Notes: generated by a model not told the origin, from the letters alone. DNA of 64,000 nucleotides from Trichostrongylus colubriformis (GCA_963978905.1 OZ022257.1:56706662-56770661); one strand, 5' to 3'; shown: positions 1 through 12,824, counted from the stretch's first letter. Translations and numbers: made by a program.

Positions 1-92
1 CCGACTACTTTTTTTCAAATTTATTTCTTTACAACATAAACACATTTCAGCTAACAAGATATTCACCATTACTATCTACCACCTTCTGTCAT

Positions 93-682
93 CTATCCGG
101 AAGCTTGCCAATCCCATCCGCCCAGAACTGTTGAGACTGCCTCGCGAAGAAACGCTCGACCTCCATCTCGATGTCGCGCTGCTTTTTGAGCTGTCCCCTT
201 TAGGAAGCTCTGTAGAGGGGCGAACAGGTGGTAGTCAGACGGTGCGAGGTCGGGGCTATATGGAGGATGTGATAGCACTTCTCAGCCTAGCATCGCCAAG
301 GTGTCCCGGGTGAATGTTGCCAGATGTCGGCTGTCGGATAGGGCATGGGGTGTCCAAGTCGAGAGCACTTTCCGGTATCCCAGCCGAGTGAGATGCTGAT
401 CGACTGTGGTGTTCCCACAGCCGAGTAGCAGGACTACTTCACGTGTGCTTGCCGTGGGGTTCTCCTGCACAGTTCTCCTGAGAAGCTGATCGTCAGCTCA
501 GATGGACGACCACTGCGTTGCTGATCTTTCAGGGCTATATCTTCAGAACGGAAGCGGGTGAACCAACGGTGGATAGTTGTGCTTGCTCCACATGCGACGC
601 TGATTATTTGGATCGCTTCCCTTATGGAACTCCCTCGGCAGAACTCGTAGAGGTACAATGCTCGGAGTGAGGTCTCGTCCAT
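93..682 (-). pseudogene. mariner transposase, core deleted
   Basis: Remnant of a cut-and-paste mariner DNA transposase. Reading the minus strand from 682, the first frame carries the N-terminal helix-turn-helix region (LYEFCRG, then WFTRFRSED and RSGRPSEL). A second frame (470-282) carries the paired-domain end (TTVDQHLTRLGYRKVL, WTPHALSDS). A third frame (278-93) begins with the C-terminal signature YSPDLAPSDYHLF, which holds the last catalytic aspartate. The segments bearing the first two catalytic aspartates are missing, so the join near 270-300 is an internal deletion. At least one frameshift separates the first two frames. I could not find its terminal inverted repeats, and the 3' end lies close to the window edge. 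It cannot encode an active enzyme. Confidence 0.88.
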
Positions 683-699
683 TTCGAGCTCTATTCCTT

Positions 700-1440
700 T
701 TGTGGATAGGCGCGAATCCTTATATGCCTATGGCATGGAACGTTCCTCAAGTCAATCGACAAATGCCCTGGTTTCCCATCGAGGGAAGGCCCGAAAACCC
801 TTGTCCGCCAAGGTGTTCCGGAACTTTCGGGACAGCCTAATACTTACCATTATTTTGCTGCTGTTAGGTGAGACAGCCAATAAAACGTTTGTTGTGGTAC
901 GATCCCAAACAATCTGATTAATAGGCATGGCAGGTAGCTCAATGACTTGAGCGCAACGTACAGAAGGCCTTAAAAGAACTTCGCTCCCGACAAAAACGAT
1001 GAGATTTCAAGTCTTTTTTCACCAAAATGAGAAGAATGAGCATGCGAATGCGGAGTACTTACTTAATGTTTGTAGCTTTCACACTGAGCCTCCAAATAAG
1101 GATTTTGTTGTTTGCTGCAACAGCAAGCACCCGTTGATCGAATGGCCTCAAATTTCAAAAAGGTGAAAAAACGAAAGGAAGTGGTAGCACTACAATATTT
1201 GACGGGACCTCCATGGAAACAAACAAAACTGACAAACATCACTAGGCGAAAATTTGTTCCTTTAATTAAGGCCTTGGTGAATAGTTGGCATTCTGCCTGA
1301 GAGGAGGCCTTCTACCTATGACTAGTCACAGATGATACCGCAAAAAAAGGTTTCGCGTGAACAGAAGAGCCTATGCATAAAACTGCCTGGAACAAGTGCC
1401 TGTTCTTACCAGGTTTTCTCTGCACCTCGATACACGCTCC
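700..1440. other. no recognisable gene
   Basis: This stretch holds only short frames that match nothing I know. It lies downstream of the partial Aladin gene on the minus strand, where its remaining WD-repeat exons would be expected. I could not find them by eye. Confidence 0.4.
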
Positions 1441-1469
1441 TTAGTTACCTCACAATCTGAGCCCCTTAC

Positions 1470-2493
1470 TCAATATGCAAGCCACAGCGATACAAGACTC
1501 GAAGTAACTCACTCCCAAGCTATACATGCTACGTTATTCTGCGCAGGATGTTTCAGAGTGAGCGGTGTTTTCTGACTGCGACCAATGTTGTAGACTCGAA
1601 TGTAGTCGTTATTTTGACACAGAGCAAGACGGCGTCCCTCATCGTGAACTGCCACACAACGTAACCAATTATTTTTCGTGGAAATGTAAATACTTATTGC
1701 CAAACTTGCCCAACTATGGGGCCATATGCCACGGTTTCTATCAGGAAGCACCATGCTATAATCTATCCTTTCTGCCTTTATGCAAACAAGGCTTTCTTTT
1801 GGTGTCGCAAGAATATAAAAATTTAAAAGATCAATGATGCGTAGAAGAAGGGGGGGGGGTGGTGTGGGGAGTATGGCATACGCAACAGTAACTTTAAGAA
1901 GAAGAAGAAAAACCCTCGGTACTACTGAGTCTTGGAAGGACAACATCTATCAAGCCTCTCAAAAAGTTTAAAGAATACACTACAAGTAAATCGCACCAGT
2001 TCATCGTAGTACTGTACTGGTGCAAGAGCTCCTCAATACGATCTTGTCCCATGGAGGGAAGAACTCGAGCCGCTACACTGGCAAGTCCGTTTCGTACTCG
2101 CAGTACTCCTCTGCCTGCAATTAGCCTCAGTTGAATCTGGTCAATGATGCATTGGAATAAAAAATATTATCTATCGAACAAAAGGACTGGCTTTGAGCAT
2201 AAGTTGCGAATGGGCTTACCGAGTCTGGAAATCGGCCACAGCTTGCTGTCTTCCGTGATGTTCGCGACATGATCGATTATACCAGTTATACCGTCTTTTT
2301 CCCTAAATATAGCTAGTAACATGAGAAAAGCCCAATCAGCGTGGTAAGAGAAGGGCACAAATTACCACCGATCCATAGCTTGTTTCAGTCGGTCAGCTTC
2401 CCGAAATATATATGTATCAGCAACATCACTTTTAGATATGGAGTGTTGAAGGCTGTTGAGATGCGCTCTTTCCACAAATGGGTAGTCAGACAT
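1470..2493 (-). CDS. AAAS: Aladin (AAAS) nucleoporin, N-terminal exons, partial
   Basis: WD-repeat nucleoporin of the nuclear pore complex; this covers roughly the first 200 residues of a protein that is usually about 470-550. Exon 1 runs 2493-2366 (ATG 2493, 42 codons plus TG). The intron 2365-2303 has GTAATT and TTTAG ends. Exon 2 runs 2302-2220 and restores the frame at WEKDGITGIIDHVAN, which aligns residue by residue with the conserved Aladin N-terminal segment. It ends at donor GTAAGC. The next exon begins near 1790 (several AG acceptors fit the phase; its 5' edge is unsettled) and reads IWPHSW, then the first WD repeat: LRCVAVHDEGRRLALC, YIRVYNI, LKHPAQNNVACIAW. At 1513/1512 lies GA|GTGAGT, either a donor or the site of a 1-nt indel: the +1 frame continues with Aladin-like ESCIAVAC to a donor at 1470. 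No later exons were found. It may be a truncated copy or an assembly error. Confidence 0.8.
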
Positions 2494-2505
2494 CTGTGGA
2501 AAAAA
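2494..2505 (-). promoter_or_regulatory. putative spliced-leader acceptor before the Aladin ATG
   Basis: On the minus strand a pyrimidine run ending TTTTTTCCACAG abuts ATG 2493 with no gap. This is the usual look of a nematode SL1 trans-splice site. It decides between ATG 2493 and the in-frame ATG at 2520, which would be removed by trans-splicing. It could also be an ordinary cis acceptor for an upstream exon. Confidence 0.55.
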
Positions 2506-2667
2506 TGGTAGAAACTCCATGCTCAAGATCATGCAGCAATCAAAAAGATTAAAGCTAGCTATATATTCAAACGCAAGAAAGAGGAGAGCTTACCGAATCA
2601 CATTTTGCCATTCTACGGAATTCTTCACTAGATCCAGCCGCGCAATTCGACCTCGTGGACCCCACCC

Positions 2668-2834
2668 CCTGAGAGAAGGTTCACCGCATCACAGATCCCG
2701 AGTAGCATCATGGCGTTACCCAGTGAAAACCAACTGGCAGTTGGCAGCCGGCCTTATATACCGGCTTCGATCACAGAGCGGACCCGAAGGGAAGCGCGGT
2801 GGCCCGGAGGCCATCGTCGCGGCCATCCGCGACA
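2668..2834. repeat. BEL-type LTR fragment
   Basis: This segment resembles the last part of the BEL LTRs at 37742-38537 and 47367-48149. It shares GATCCCGAG, AGCATCATGGCGTT, the hairpin-like GCCGG...TATA...CCGGC and the terminal ATCCGCGACA. It is more diverged than those two LTRs are from each other and lacks their first 600 bp. It is a relic of an older, related insertion. Confidence 0.75.
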
Positions 2835-2894
2835 ACAAGGGTAATGAACTCGAAATACAAGGTTTATCTAGGATAGACAGCTCCCAAAGGTAAT

Positions 2895-4365
2895 GGAGAC
2901 GTCTGCACAGCGATCCATCTATAAAGGTCGCGCGCTTCATTGCAACCACACGGACACAGGCAATTCGGACGTTTTATCCAAGGTTTTCAATGTCGGCTGG
3001 AACTAACTACTTCAGTTATATCAGTTGTTACGTCATTGGAAGAGGCAGCACGTCCACCTGTTTTTGAGCAAAGGGGTGTAGAACCCATGAATAGCTTCCA
3101 CCTGAGAGGGTTCGAATTCGTTTTTATGATCACATTGTTTTTGATTTTTCCTTCCTCTCCAGGATTGGATCGTTCAACACTGTTGGCCATCGTGGTTTTC
3201 GAAGTTGTGAATGGTGCTGGGAAGAAGTACCTAGGATCCTACTCGAGCCTTAGGCGGTAGAGGACGGCGCTGAATGCACGGTTTCAACCGCATAAACGGT
3301 CAAAGCATATACTCCTGTGCCTTAGTCCGAATACGTGTTTGGGTCACGTTTATGCTTTGCGCCGTCAGGGCGCGGCTGGGTCACAGGCAGCAAGGCAGAG
3401 GAGCACGGGTAATGTGTAAAAACGATGCAGGCAACGAGACAGAGTTGCACAGGCGGATACGCAAAGGCACGCAGTCACGCCTCGTCGTCGGTACCACAAA
3501 GTGTGAAAGTGGGCTGAGGTTGTCGTAGTAGGGATTACTTGGGACCAAAGAAGTTCTTACTTGAAAAATTAATAGAATGCTTTTATTACTGCTCACTGCT
3601 TTGAGGACAAAGTGAGGAACATTACATGATACTGTCTCCTTCTTGAGGATCCCCTCCCACACATGGTTACAAGGAAGAACCACATATTTTTGTAAGAGTG
3701 CCATCGATCTCACAATCATGAATGAGTGATGGGTACTGCTGAAATGGCCCAGTAGGATGCGATGCTGGTGTTCCAAAAGTCTCATATTCGAATCTTCGAT
3801 GGTACATTTGCTCCTTAATAGCTCTCGCATACATCGACGGAACTATCGTTCTTTCCCACGCCTATATTGCTACTGTAATTGACCACCAGTCAGCTGTATC
3901 AGTTGTGCTCACGAAGGGTGTGCAGCCTTATGTCGAATTTTCACTTTGCGGCGTCGCCTTCGCGGGCCATCAGCGCGACTTGCCGCAGTCTGTTGGAATT
4001 CCGCTCAGGACGCAATGGGATGGCACCGTGAGAGGCCTCCAAAGAAGTGGTGTTTTCCATGATTGCTGTAAACGTTGTTTATTCGATTGCATGTTTACGT
4101 ATTTTTTCTATTTAATCCTCTCGCGTATCATACAAAACTTAAAAGCGTGAAGTATAAAACTTTGAAGGGAGTGTGCGCAATGTACGCAATCACATGCGAA
4201 GAAGCCAACTCGCACTCGCCGCTCGCGGTCGCACGAAAATTCTACATTGGGATTGGATTTATGCAATGTTAATTCCTCAAAGAGGAGGGAGAGTTCATGG
4301 TTCGCCTTGTACCAGTACAGTGCACAGGGTGTATTTCATTAGGACAGAAAAATCTCCTTGCGGTA
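2895..4365. other. no recognisable gene
   Basis: Several 60-150-codon frames overlap here on both strands, including a minus-strand frame 3830-3381. None shows a known domain, a signal peptide or exon-like splice borders that I could defend. Confidence 0.4.
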
Positions 4366-4369
4366 ATCG

Positions 4370-4512
4370 GTGTGCGACGGGATGGTGCGAGCTATGCGTG
4401 CCGTGTGGAAGGGTCGTGAAGCGATAACGATGCTCTACGCCTTACTCTAGGCATTATCGCTTCAGGACTCAACAAATACGGCGCGCATAGCTCGCACCAT
4501 CGCGTCGCCCGC
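4370..4512. repeat. palindromic MITE-like element
   Basis: Perfect 18-bp arms GATGGTGCGAGCTATGCG (4381-4398) and its reverse complement (4484-4501) enclose a shorter inner pair AAGCGATAA/TTATCGCTT. The sequence to its right (CATCGCGTCGCCCGCC... up to about 4575) resembles 28310-28400, so both belong to one dispersed family. Confidence 0.65.
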
Positions 4513-4579
4513 CGCACGCGGTTGCGCGACGTTTCTGTGCTAACGATATACATCCCAGTGCACATGGCTCGGTTCTTGG

Positions 4580-7500
4580 TCTTAGCTACTTCGGGTTTGT
4601 CCTCCAAAGCTTTCGCTCTCATTGTCAGCGCAAAGGATTGTGGAGTAATTGGGTCTGGCTTAGACTAGAGGCTCGAGCTCCTGCGACCTTTCGCTTAGGT
4701 CAGCAGGCGAATGGCATTCAATTTTGGAGAGGCTTGCGCCGAGGCCGTGGAGTCCGGTATTCTCAAGGGATGGTAATTTCTGCATTTGTCATTCATCAGC
4801 AGTTTTCTTTGCCCACTCCAGGCGAGAGATTCGGTGGGCAGCGGCACTAGGGGAAAAGGACCTGGTCGATGGTTAGGTTCCTATCGGTAAGTTTTCCTCC
4901 CAGGAAAAAAAAACGAAAAGCAAAGCTTGGAAACCTAACAGAGAAGAATCTAACCGTCGACCCGGTTCTTGAGCCGCTTACCCTTTCACAATGGGTGAGC
5001 TGCAAGAGGTCTGCTGAATCGAAGTGATCTCGGCTTCAGTGCGATACATGCTGGTCGGCATTGATCGGCTATCGACTTGTCGCATAAGCACATATGCCAT
5101 CGTCGTAGCAGCGAATTCGCGCAAATGAACGAGTGAGAGCTCGCAAAAGATGGTCGTGTAGGGGAGGGGGACAAATCTGAATTGAGATAGTTGTGTAGCT
5201 TCCCATAGCTTTGACCAAAATTGAGCCGTGTGTGGAAGGGAACCAGGTCCGTATGAGTCCAATACTCATTGAGCTATTGTCTCACACTATGAAAGAGTTT
5301 GAGAAGCGTTATGAATCAGGCACCGCTCATTCCTTGTTGCCTTCCCACCTCCGTCTTTACATTGTTCATAGGTGTACGTTAACGCTGACTACCGATCCAC
5401 CTAGGAACCCACGCAGATGAGATTGGTAAGACCTCCACTTGTTCCTTTACCTGGGTTACATTCTTGAAAGAGACGGAAATATAGGAGACCGAGCCCAGTC
5501 GCTGGATATCAGAACCAAAGACAAAATTATGCACCATTTTACCCATCATGTAGGTGTGAAAATGTCACACTGGTGGCAGGGTAAGGTGGCTTCGAAGGAC
5601 CTCGTACATGATAAGATTTTTCGGTAGAATTTACTTTCCTTCCGACCAGAACTTCGATTTCTTCTTTTGGAAGTGAACCCAACCAAGAAGAACCTGGGCA
5701 TGGACGAGGACCTTGTGCCCCTACTGCAGAGTTTTGAGTGCACATGAACGACCGTTGTGTCGATAAGACTCACCGTTTCTGATAGGCCATCGCCTGCTAT
5801 AAATTTATTTGAATAAATGAACTCTTCAATCACAGGAAAAAATCAATGCTAAGTTCGGGACATGGCCGAGAAGTCTATATGGAACAGGTTCTTGAGCCCC
5901 TCACCTGTCACTCTGAATGAACTGCATGGAGTCTAATCAATAAGGCCAACATTTCTGTGTCCCCCCCCCCTTCCCTCGGGGTAGGTGCGATCGAACGAAT
6001 CCCGAGAAGCTTCTCCTTAGTTCGCTTGTAGGCCTGAGCTGGACGAGGAAGTACAAATCGCGCGGCAGTGCAGGCGGAAGAAGCCACGGAACGCAGTGGT
6101 TTTAGGCTTTCGGCAAAACCTAAAGGCCGCAAACCACGTGAGCCATTGTTCAGAGCTCGTGGTTCACGCTATTCAGGCGTATCATTTACCTGATCAATAC
6201 GTGTATGATACGTGTCTTATCCTTTTGCCTGCATCATGAATCGCGAATTTTGAAAAACACCTGAGGATGTGCAACACTGCAAAACCGTAAAATTGCAGCC
6301 TTACGGCGACCTCACTCATTCCTTCTCACTCGGTAGAACCGATCATGTTACGCAGCCTTCTTCTATGCTAACTGTACGTAGTGACGTCTCTCGTGCTCAC
6401 ATGCTCTCTCTCTCGTACGCGGGGCACAGGCAGAGCAACGGAAATGGCAGTTGGCGATAAATAGAAGCTGTCCCAGGGAGTGTCACAGGGAGCCGCGCAC
6501 TCCTTGTAACATTTCCCCCTGAATTATCTGTACTCTTCGTTTGGTACTCGACCAATCTTGAAGAGAGCGGGCCGACAAAATCTATAGGTATCCTGGTTCG
6601 TTAATTCGCCATTTGCCTAATAGCTAAGTGTATACAGGTTCGCACACTCCGAACATCGCTTAAGAGCAGCATTAGGGGGAACTCAGACGAAAAGTAAAAG
6701 AAGTAGTGAATCTCAAAGTCAGATGCCTAGTAACGGGACAGCGGAGAAAAAACGGATCGAAATGGCCAAAAACCCTAAAAATAGTACCCCCTTTTCTCGT
6801 TGATCTTCAACGCGAACGATCTTTCCGTAAAGAAGCGGATACTCCGAACGAAATTTCTATTGACATGCTGCTAAGTGAACACAAGGGGATGTTTGATAAT
6901 ATGACAGCATTTTTTCCTGGAATGAGATTCAGGCTGAAACTGTGAAAGCGTGCTGCAATTCCTTCGATCTCACCGCATATCCTTCGCCGCTCTCATTGTA
7001 GCACCAGGTATCACGTCGATAGGGGTCGGGGTCGATTATTGAAAGGCGGCAGCTCGTATTCCCTGTGCCGTTACCGCAGCTCGGAGGCGCACTTTCTTCA
7101 CAGGGATTTCGCCACAGATAGCCTTCCTAGGCTCATAAATTCCATGTAAGTAACTTCTTTCAGCGATTTCTCAATAACCACATTACCCCTAATGCTGTCT
7201 TTAAAGTCACTCGGGCAAAATTCAGAACCATTCACAGATGATAGAGAAGCTTTAATCGAATGATCTATCTAGCTCTGGCACGCCCCATATCATCGATCAC
7301 AACGAAGGCGTATGATAATGCATGAGGTGATTTCGTTTTTCCTTCCTCCTTCTGTCCAACGTGAGCCTTTTTTTAGCTGAAATCAGAAGAATGTGAGTTG
7401 AAGGTGTTTCTTCAGAAGAATCGCAGGAAGGGATTAAGATACCTTTTCCTCGCTTGTGATCTGGTCCAGACAGACTTTGCGAAATTTACATACACTGCCT

Positions 7501-9811
7501 GAACCTGAAGCAAGAGGGATCTCAGAAAGAAGTTACCCAATACTAGCGCCACTGGGAACCTTTCGAGTTTATTTTGTCGAGCAAGGCTCTGCTCACTGTC
7601 CATCTCCTCGACCAGGGATATCTCTGCTTGAAATTCGGAGCGCAGGATTGCTACGGTACGACTGACAATTATTTACACTATCCAATAGACTGCACATTCG
7701 CTTTGCTTCCGTTATCCTTACCTCTGAAGTATTTGTCACAGAATACAAATACTGCATCGTGCTGACACTGTATCTGAATATGTGCATTGCGATTTCGTCC
7801 AATAGATAGTCTGCAATATGGAAAATACGGCTAGCTCATCCTGATTTCCTGAAAACACACATTCGTTAACTGGTCCCTCTGCACCACATGAGTAGTAGCT
7901 TTCCTTCCTGGTTCAGGAGTAAGCAGCGTAGGCTTTCTCGTTCCAGCTATAAGCATGAGCCGGGACGATGAAGCACAGCATAACCATCAGCATCATCTTG
8001 AGGATAACGATCAGAACGATGCACAACGCAGCTGAGCCCCATTTATACGATTCCTTATCACTAGCTCTGCCATCCACATCACTTCTCATTCAATTTGGCT
8101 GTGAAGAGATGCACGCTCCTGTAGAATGATTCGATAGGAGGTGCACGTCTTGATTGTTTGATACGTTCGCTGACAACTCCATAGGGGTGCGCCATGCATT
8201 CGAACTCTTGCCAAATCGGTCCCACCACACTATAGGCTAGCGCGACTATTTCTGTGTACATATGTTTATGCGTTTTTTGGTTACACCATAGTGAGGTTTT
8301 TGGTTTAATCTTAGGTTGGGTGTTGTAGGGAGGGAAAATTGATGGAGCACGCTGCTTTTGAAAATGATTCTTCACATGACGATTCTGGGGTTATGAGTGA
8401 TAGCATAATCGTGTATACAGGCTTGTCAGTGCTCAATTTTAACAAGGCTGACTAGATAGTGATGCGTAGGTTTCAGCATATTGTGGAATGACTCCCTTAC
8501 ACTAAGAAGGCTTTCCTTTCTTTTCAGTGTGACCTTGAGATTTGACCTCGAGAAAAGTGGAAAAAACGTAAATAAGCGCTTGCCTTGCCACACCCTCCCA
8601 TCTTGCAAGCGGAATCGATTAATATGTATTTCTTTTCCTCATAAACTAATATTGGAAAGGACAGTGATTTGGCTTTGCACCATCCCGATATCGGTAAATC
8701 TCTTTTCAATCTGCTTTTCCGGTGATCACTTTGTCATAATCTAGATGACACATTTAGGGGAAAAGTCAGAGAATCAACCGTCGTAGATCTATTGATAATC
8801 TCACGGAGTTGTGAACTAGGGGCTACTTCAATAACAATTAGTTTCGACTGAACAAAATGGGTAGCAGTGCACATCCCCGCTGATCCTTCTGCTAAGTAGC
8901 TCATTCGTTTGATTTTCGAAGCCACACTGTGCAATAACCAGGTGAGTCAAAATTATGGAGGCAGCAACCATTAGGTAACAATCTTCGCGGTGACTGAACC
9001 ACTGGCGACGAAATATAAAGTAAATGCACAGACGCAGTTGAGTTTAGACACCGCGAACAAAAAGTCCTCCACAGAACTTTTTACTCACGGTAACTGAACT
9101 GATTTGCCTCCCTGCATTGAAATCATCTTTCCACTTCTTTAGCTACCTCCCAGTGAACGTTTGAACTTACAATAAACCAGGGGAGGTAGTAAAGTAGTGG
9201 AAATTGACAGTTGAGAGGACACATTTATTTCCAAGTAAGCTGTAGATTTTGCAAAACGAGAATTTTTCAAAAACAAGTCGGTTGAAGCAACGGTGAAACG
9301 AGTATTCAGAATTACGACCTTTTCCCACAAAACGAGGTGATTAGCTACGTGATCCATCCCCCTTGGATACTATGCAGTGGCTGCGAACAGCCGTGTGACA
9401 AGGGATGGGTTAGACTATGGGGTAGGGGGGGGGTTAGACTATGGAGTAGGGGGCAAACGCGAAAATTGATAAACTGACGAAACCACCACGATCTCCTCAT
9501 GGAAATACTCAATGTTGAGTACGACTCCCTTTTCAACCCACGTATGGCTCGTGCATTATTATTCGCAACGCTTGATGTTGCCTTCCTTTGAACTGATAGA
9601 AGTATGGAAAGAACTAGAACTATTGTAAGATACCCTACTGATTATTGTATATAGTATCGCCATCGCAACCAGAGCCGTTGCGATGATATCTGAAGTTGAA
9701 GAGGTGTTGAAAATCTTAGCTGGAGTATTGGCCAGACTGTTTATGCAACTAGAAAACGACATACCACTAGCAGGACACACCAGGCAATCAGAGCTCTCTT
9801 TGTCGTCCTGA
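4580..9811. other. no recognisable gene
   Basis: About 5 kb of unique-looking sequence with short, overlapping, non-conserved frames. It contains a poly-C run near 5960 and a short TAGACTATGG tandem with a poly-G run at 9408-9450. A minus-strand frame at 9828-9559 has one hydrophobic stretch (IIATALVAMAILYTII) but no family match. I see no coding region I would defend. Confidence 0.4.
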
Positions 9812-9812
9812 A

Positions 9813-9842
9813 AAATGTCACCTGTCACCTGTCACCTGTCGT
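9813..9842 (-). repeat. RTE 3' tail tandem repeat
   Basis: Three copies of TGTCACC/GGTGACA directly after the RTE stop. This fits the short 3' tandem tails of RTE elements. Confidence 0.8.
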
Positions 9843-10353
9843 CCCGTTTTTCATCGAGTGTCTCGAGCAGGCGCCAGCAACGTCTCCATTCTTCCCTGTC
9901 GCAAGCCAAAGAAGCCCAGTGGACCTTTCTGGCTCCAGAGACACGCGGCAACTCATTCCCTTCGCGTAGAGCTTTCGTGAAGAAGTCTGACCATCGGACC
10001 GGCGGTCGTCCAGGTGTTCGTTTCACGTCCCGAGGAATCCAGTCGGTAATCGCTCTGGTCCAACGGTCATCACGATATCGCATGACGTGTCCGGCCCATC
10101 TAATCTTTGATTCCTTGGCAAGTACGACGACGTCCCTGATCTTTGATCGACGACGGAGTTCGGAATTCCGGATTCCCCTCTGCACTTGCGTGTATCGGGA
10201 TACTCCGAGCATCGTCCTTTCGATGGCGCGTTGGATGACGCCAACCGCATGCTCCTCCTGCTTACGTAGAGTCCAAGTCTCCGAGGCGTATGTTAGGGCA
10301 GGAAGGACAGCAGAATGGAAGAGATGGGCGCGGAGCTGGATGTTCTTCGTCAT
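9832..10353 (-). pseudogene. RTE C-terminal domain
   Basis: Tail region of RTE/BovB-like proteins: YASETWTLRKQEE, QRAIERTMLGVS, IRWAGHVMRY, RTPGRPPVRWSDFF. This arrangement is diagnostic for the RTE clade and its widespread nematode copies. The stop lies just before the 3' tandem repeat. Confidence 0.85.
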
Positions 10354-10386
10354 CTTCTCTACTCTCTCGATGGTCTCGAAGGCTCT

Positions 10387-11097
10387 TCAAGCCGCTCTTT
10401 TCCTCCTGCTCAGCTCTGGTGCTAAGTCGTTCATCATATTGTTTTCCCGACCTAAGTACACATAGCTGAAGCATTCGGTGATGTTCGCTTCGTTGAGCGT
10501 GAATGGGGCATCAGGTACCAATCCGTTTCTCATAAACATCGTCTTCGTTAGGTTCAGCTGCAGACTGATTTTTCCACACTTGCTGTCGAAATCGGCTAGC
10601 ATTCGCTCCGCTTGCTGGATCGTCGGTGTTATAAGCGCAATGTCGTCAGCGAAGCGGAGGGGATGTACATGCCGGCCGTTAACCTTCACTCCCATTCCTT
10701 CCCATTCCAGTTGACGCATGACGCTCTCAAGAGCGGCGCTGAAAAGTTTAGGCGAGATGGTTTCGCCTTGTCGAACCCCTCTCTTCACGTCGATGATGAG
10801 TTCCTTGTAGAATGGCGAGATCCTGGTCGTGAAGTTGCTGTAGAGCTCACGAAGTACTCTTATGTACTGAGAAGGCACACCCTGATTTCCTAGGGCTTCG
10901 ATAACCGCTTCTGTCTCTTCAGAGTCGAAGGCTATCTTCAAATCGATGAACGTGAGACATGACGGCATCTTGTACTCTCGCGAAACTTCAGTGAGCCTAG
11001 TGACCGTGTGGATGTGATCGATTGTACTGAATCCTCTCCGAAATCCTGCTTGCTCGCATGGCTGTCCTTCGTCTAAAGTTCTACCAATCCTATTCAA
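10387..11097 (-). pseudogene. RTE reverse transcriptase core
   Basis: Palm domain of the RNA-dependent DNA polymerase. Visible motifs: QAGFRRGFSTIDHI, motif A FIDLKIAFDSEE, motif B GVRQGETISPKLF, motif C RFADDIALI (catalytic FADD), then the thumb-proximal KTMFMRNG. The core looks intact in one frame of 236 codons. The frame is lost at the N-terminal side and again near 10390. Confidence 0.88.
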
Positions 11098-11180
11098 GAT
11101 AACTCAAGTGAAGAGCTTGTAGACTAGGCAGATGCAGGCAGATTGGACGATAGTTGCCAATGTCGTGTGGATCTCCCTTC

Positions 11181-11930
11181 TTATACAGCAACACAGTCCT
11201 GCTGGTTTTCCACGAGGTGAGTACCTCGCATTCCGACAGGTAGCGTAGCGAAGAGTCGCGCCAGTGCTTTGACGATGATTGGCGGAAGATTCTTCAGATG
11301 TTCTGGTCTAACCCTGTCGGGGCCGGTTGCTGTACCATTCTTCACCGACGAAATGGCATGTCGGACTTCGCAAGGGAGAACCGATGGAACGACATATCCA
11401 TCCTGCTTCAGATTGTTCCCTGGCAGTTGGACAAGGCTATTGAAGAGATCTGAGTAGAAGTCGTAGATGACCTTCTCCATTGCCCTTCGGGAAGCAGTAA
11501 CGGTACCGTCCGGACGTCGGAGACCGGTCATTTTGGTCTTGTAACTGGCAAAACTTCGGCGGGCATTGCGTATGCTCCTCTCAGCCTCTGCTGCTTCAGC
11601 CAGCACTGCTGCTCTTCTCTCCTTGAGATCTTCTTTTATCGCCTCTTTGCACTGCTTCGCAAGCTCGGACGTCAGTTGGTAGTCGCCTGCGGCTCGTGCG
11701 GCTCCACGTAGGCGTATCAGCTCGAGAGTTTCTGAAGAGAGACGCCTCTTGGTGACTTTCAAACTCTCTGCCCCCTTGGCACTATCGTGAAGGTGCTCAA
11801 CGAGCCGGTTGTACTCGTCGTCGATGTTTTCGATAACGGAATTCTCCCATACACCTGCGAGAGAAACGAAGTGTTCCCAGTTGATGACTGTCTTGTGCCT
11901 TCGCTCCTTGAATTGCGGCTCTCTCTCCAC
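11181..11930 (-). pseudogene. RTE linker and start of reverse transcriptase
   Basis: A basic, helical linker (AKQCKEAIKEDLKERRAAVL) leads into the first reverse transcriptase block, ending with SVKNGTATGPDRVRPEHLKN, the usual 'G-P-D' motif 1 of RTE-like polymerases. It is separated from the RT core by frame breaks around 11100-11200. Confidence 0.82.
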
Positions 11931-12008
11931 GTATCGAGAAAAGGAATCTCGCGTGGATGAGTCGATGGTCTGATCCCGTATAGAACTTCGGAATAACAGC
12001 GACGTCGG

Positions 12009-12824
12009 TCAGGCAAAACCTTCGATTGAAGATGACGTGATCGATCTCATTATGGAATTGTCCACCGGATGACTCCCAAGTCCATCGCAGATGAGAGGGC
12101 TTCTGGAACTGTGGGTTACCATGGATGGAGTTGATCGAAATAATAAACTCAGGCAGCCTTCCACCCTGCTCATTTCACTCCGTTCCGTGACTCCCGATGT
12201 GACATTGTCCGTTCTTCTAGGGCCGATCTTGGCGTTGAAATCGCCGACGATTACCTTGAAGAAGGTGTGGTCTTCCTTATAGAACTTCTCCAATTCGACA
12301 TAAAATGCTTCGAGCTCGTCCTCGTCGTAGCTTGACGTTGGTGCGTAGGCGACGAAGATGGTCAAAGCCGGAACTGAACCACATCTTTTCAATCGCAAAC
12401 GTCCGATTCGCGTTGTCAGATTTTCGTACGAATCGATGTTCATGGCCAAGTGCGTGTTGACGAGAACGCCCACACCGCCAACGCCTCTCCTGTCGCATGT
12501 TCCAAGGAACAGCTCTTCGCCAGTCTCGTAAACGGCGTGTAGCGGGCGATGCCTCCTCGTCTCGGTCAGTCCGATGACGTCGTACTTGATCTTCCTGGCT
12601 TGAATCATCAGATCTTCAATACTCGCTTCCGATGCAAGAGTTCGTGCGTTGTAAGTACAGATAGCCATCTTAGTCCTTCTTGATTTAGACAGCTTGTTGT
12701 AGCCCTGAGATTTTGGCAGCCTCTCCCGAGCGGTCCTACCCAACGCTGCCGTATTGGGGGCTCCCTCAGGTTCAGGGGAATGAGCCCCATTTCTATTGTT
12801 GATTTCAGCATAATGAAGACCCAA
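12009..12824 (-). pseudogene. RTE endonuclease domain
   Basis: APE-like endonuclease that would nick target DNA. Motifs in order: TYNARTLASE, the catalytic LTETRR, GVGVLVN, AYAPTSSYDEDE and VIVGDFNAKIG. Near 12165-12190 the frame shifts, and the final motifs (EIDHVIFNRRF, then GSDHRLIHARF with the catalytic SDH) continue in another frame down to about 11945. All catalytic motifs survive across the frames, so the break is recent or an indel error. Confidence 0.85.

Noticed and set aside
3381..3830. 149-codon minus-strand ORF
   Set aside because: Not ATG-anchored with certainty, no domain, low-complexity hydrophobic and basic mix typical of random frames.
9559..9828. Membrane protein exon with IIATALVAMAILYTII
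   Set aside because: One hydrophobic stretch in an otherwise featureless frame that overlaps the RTE 3' end.
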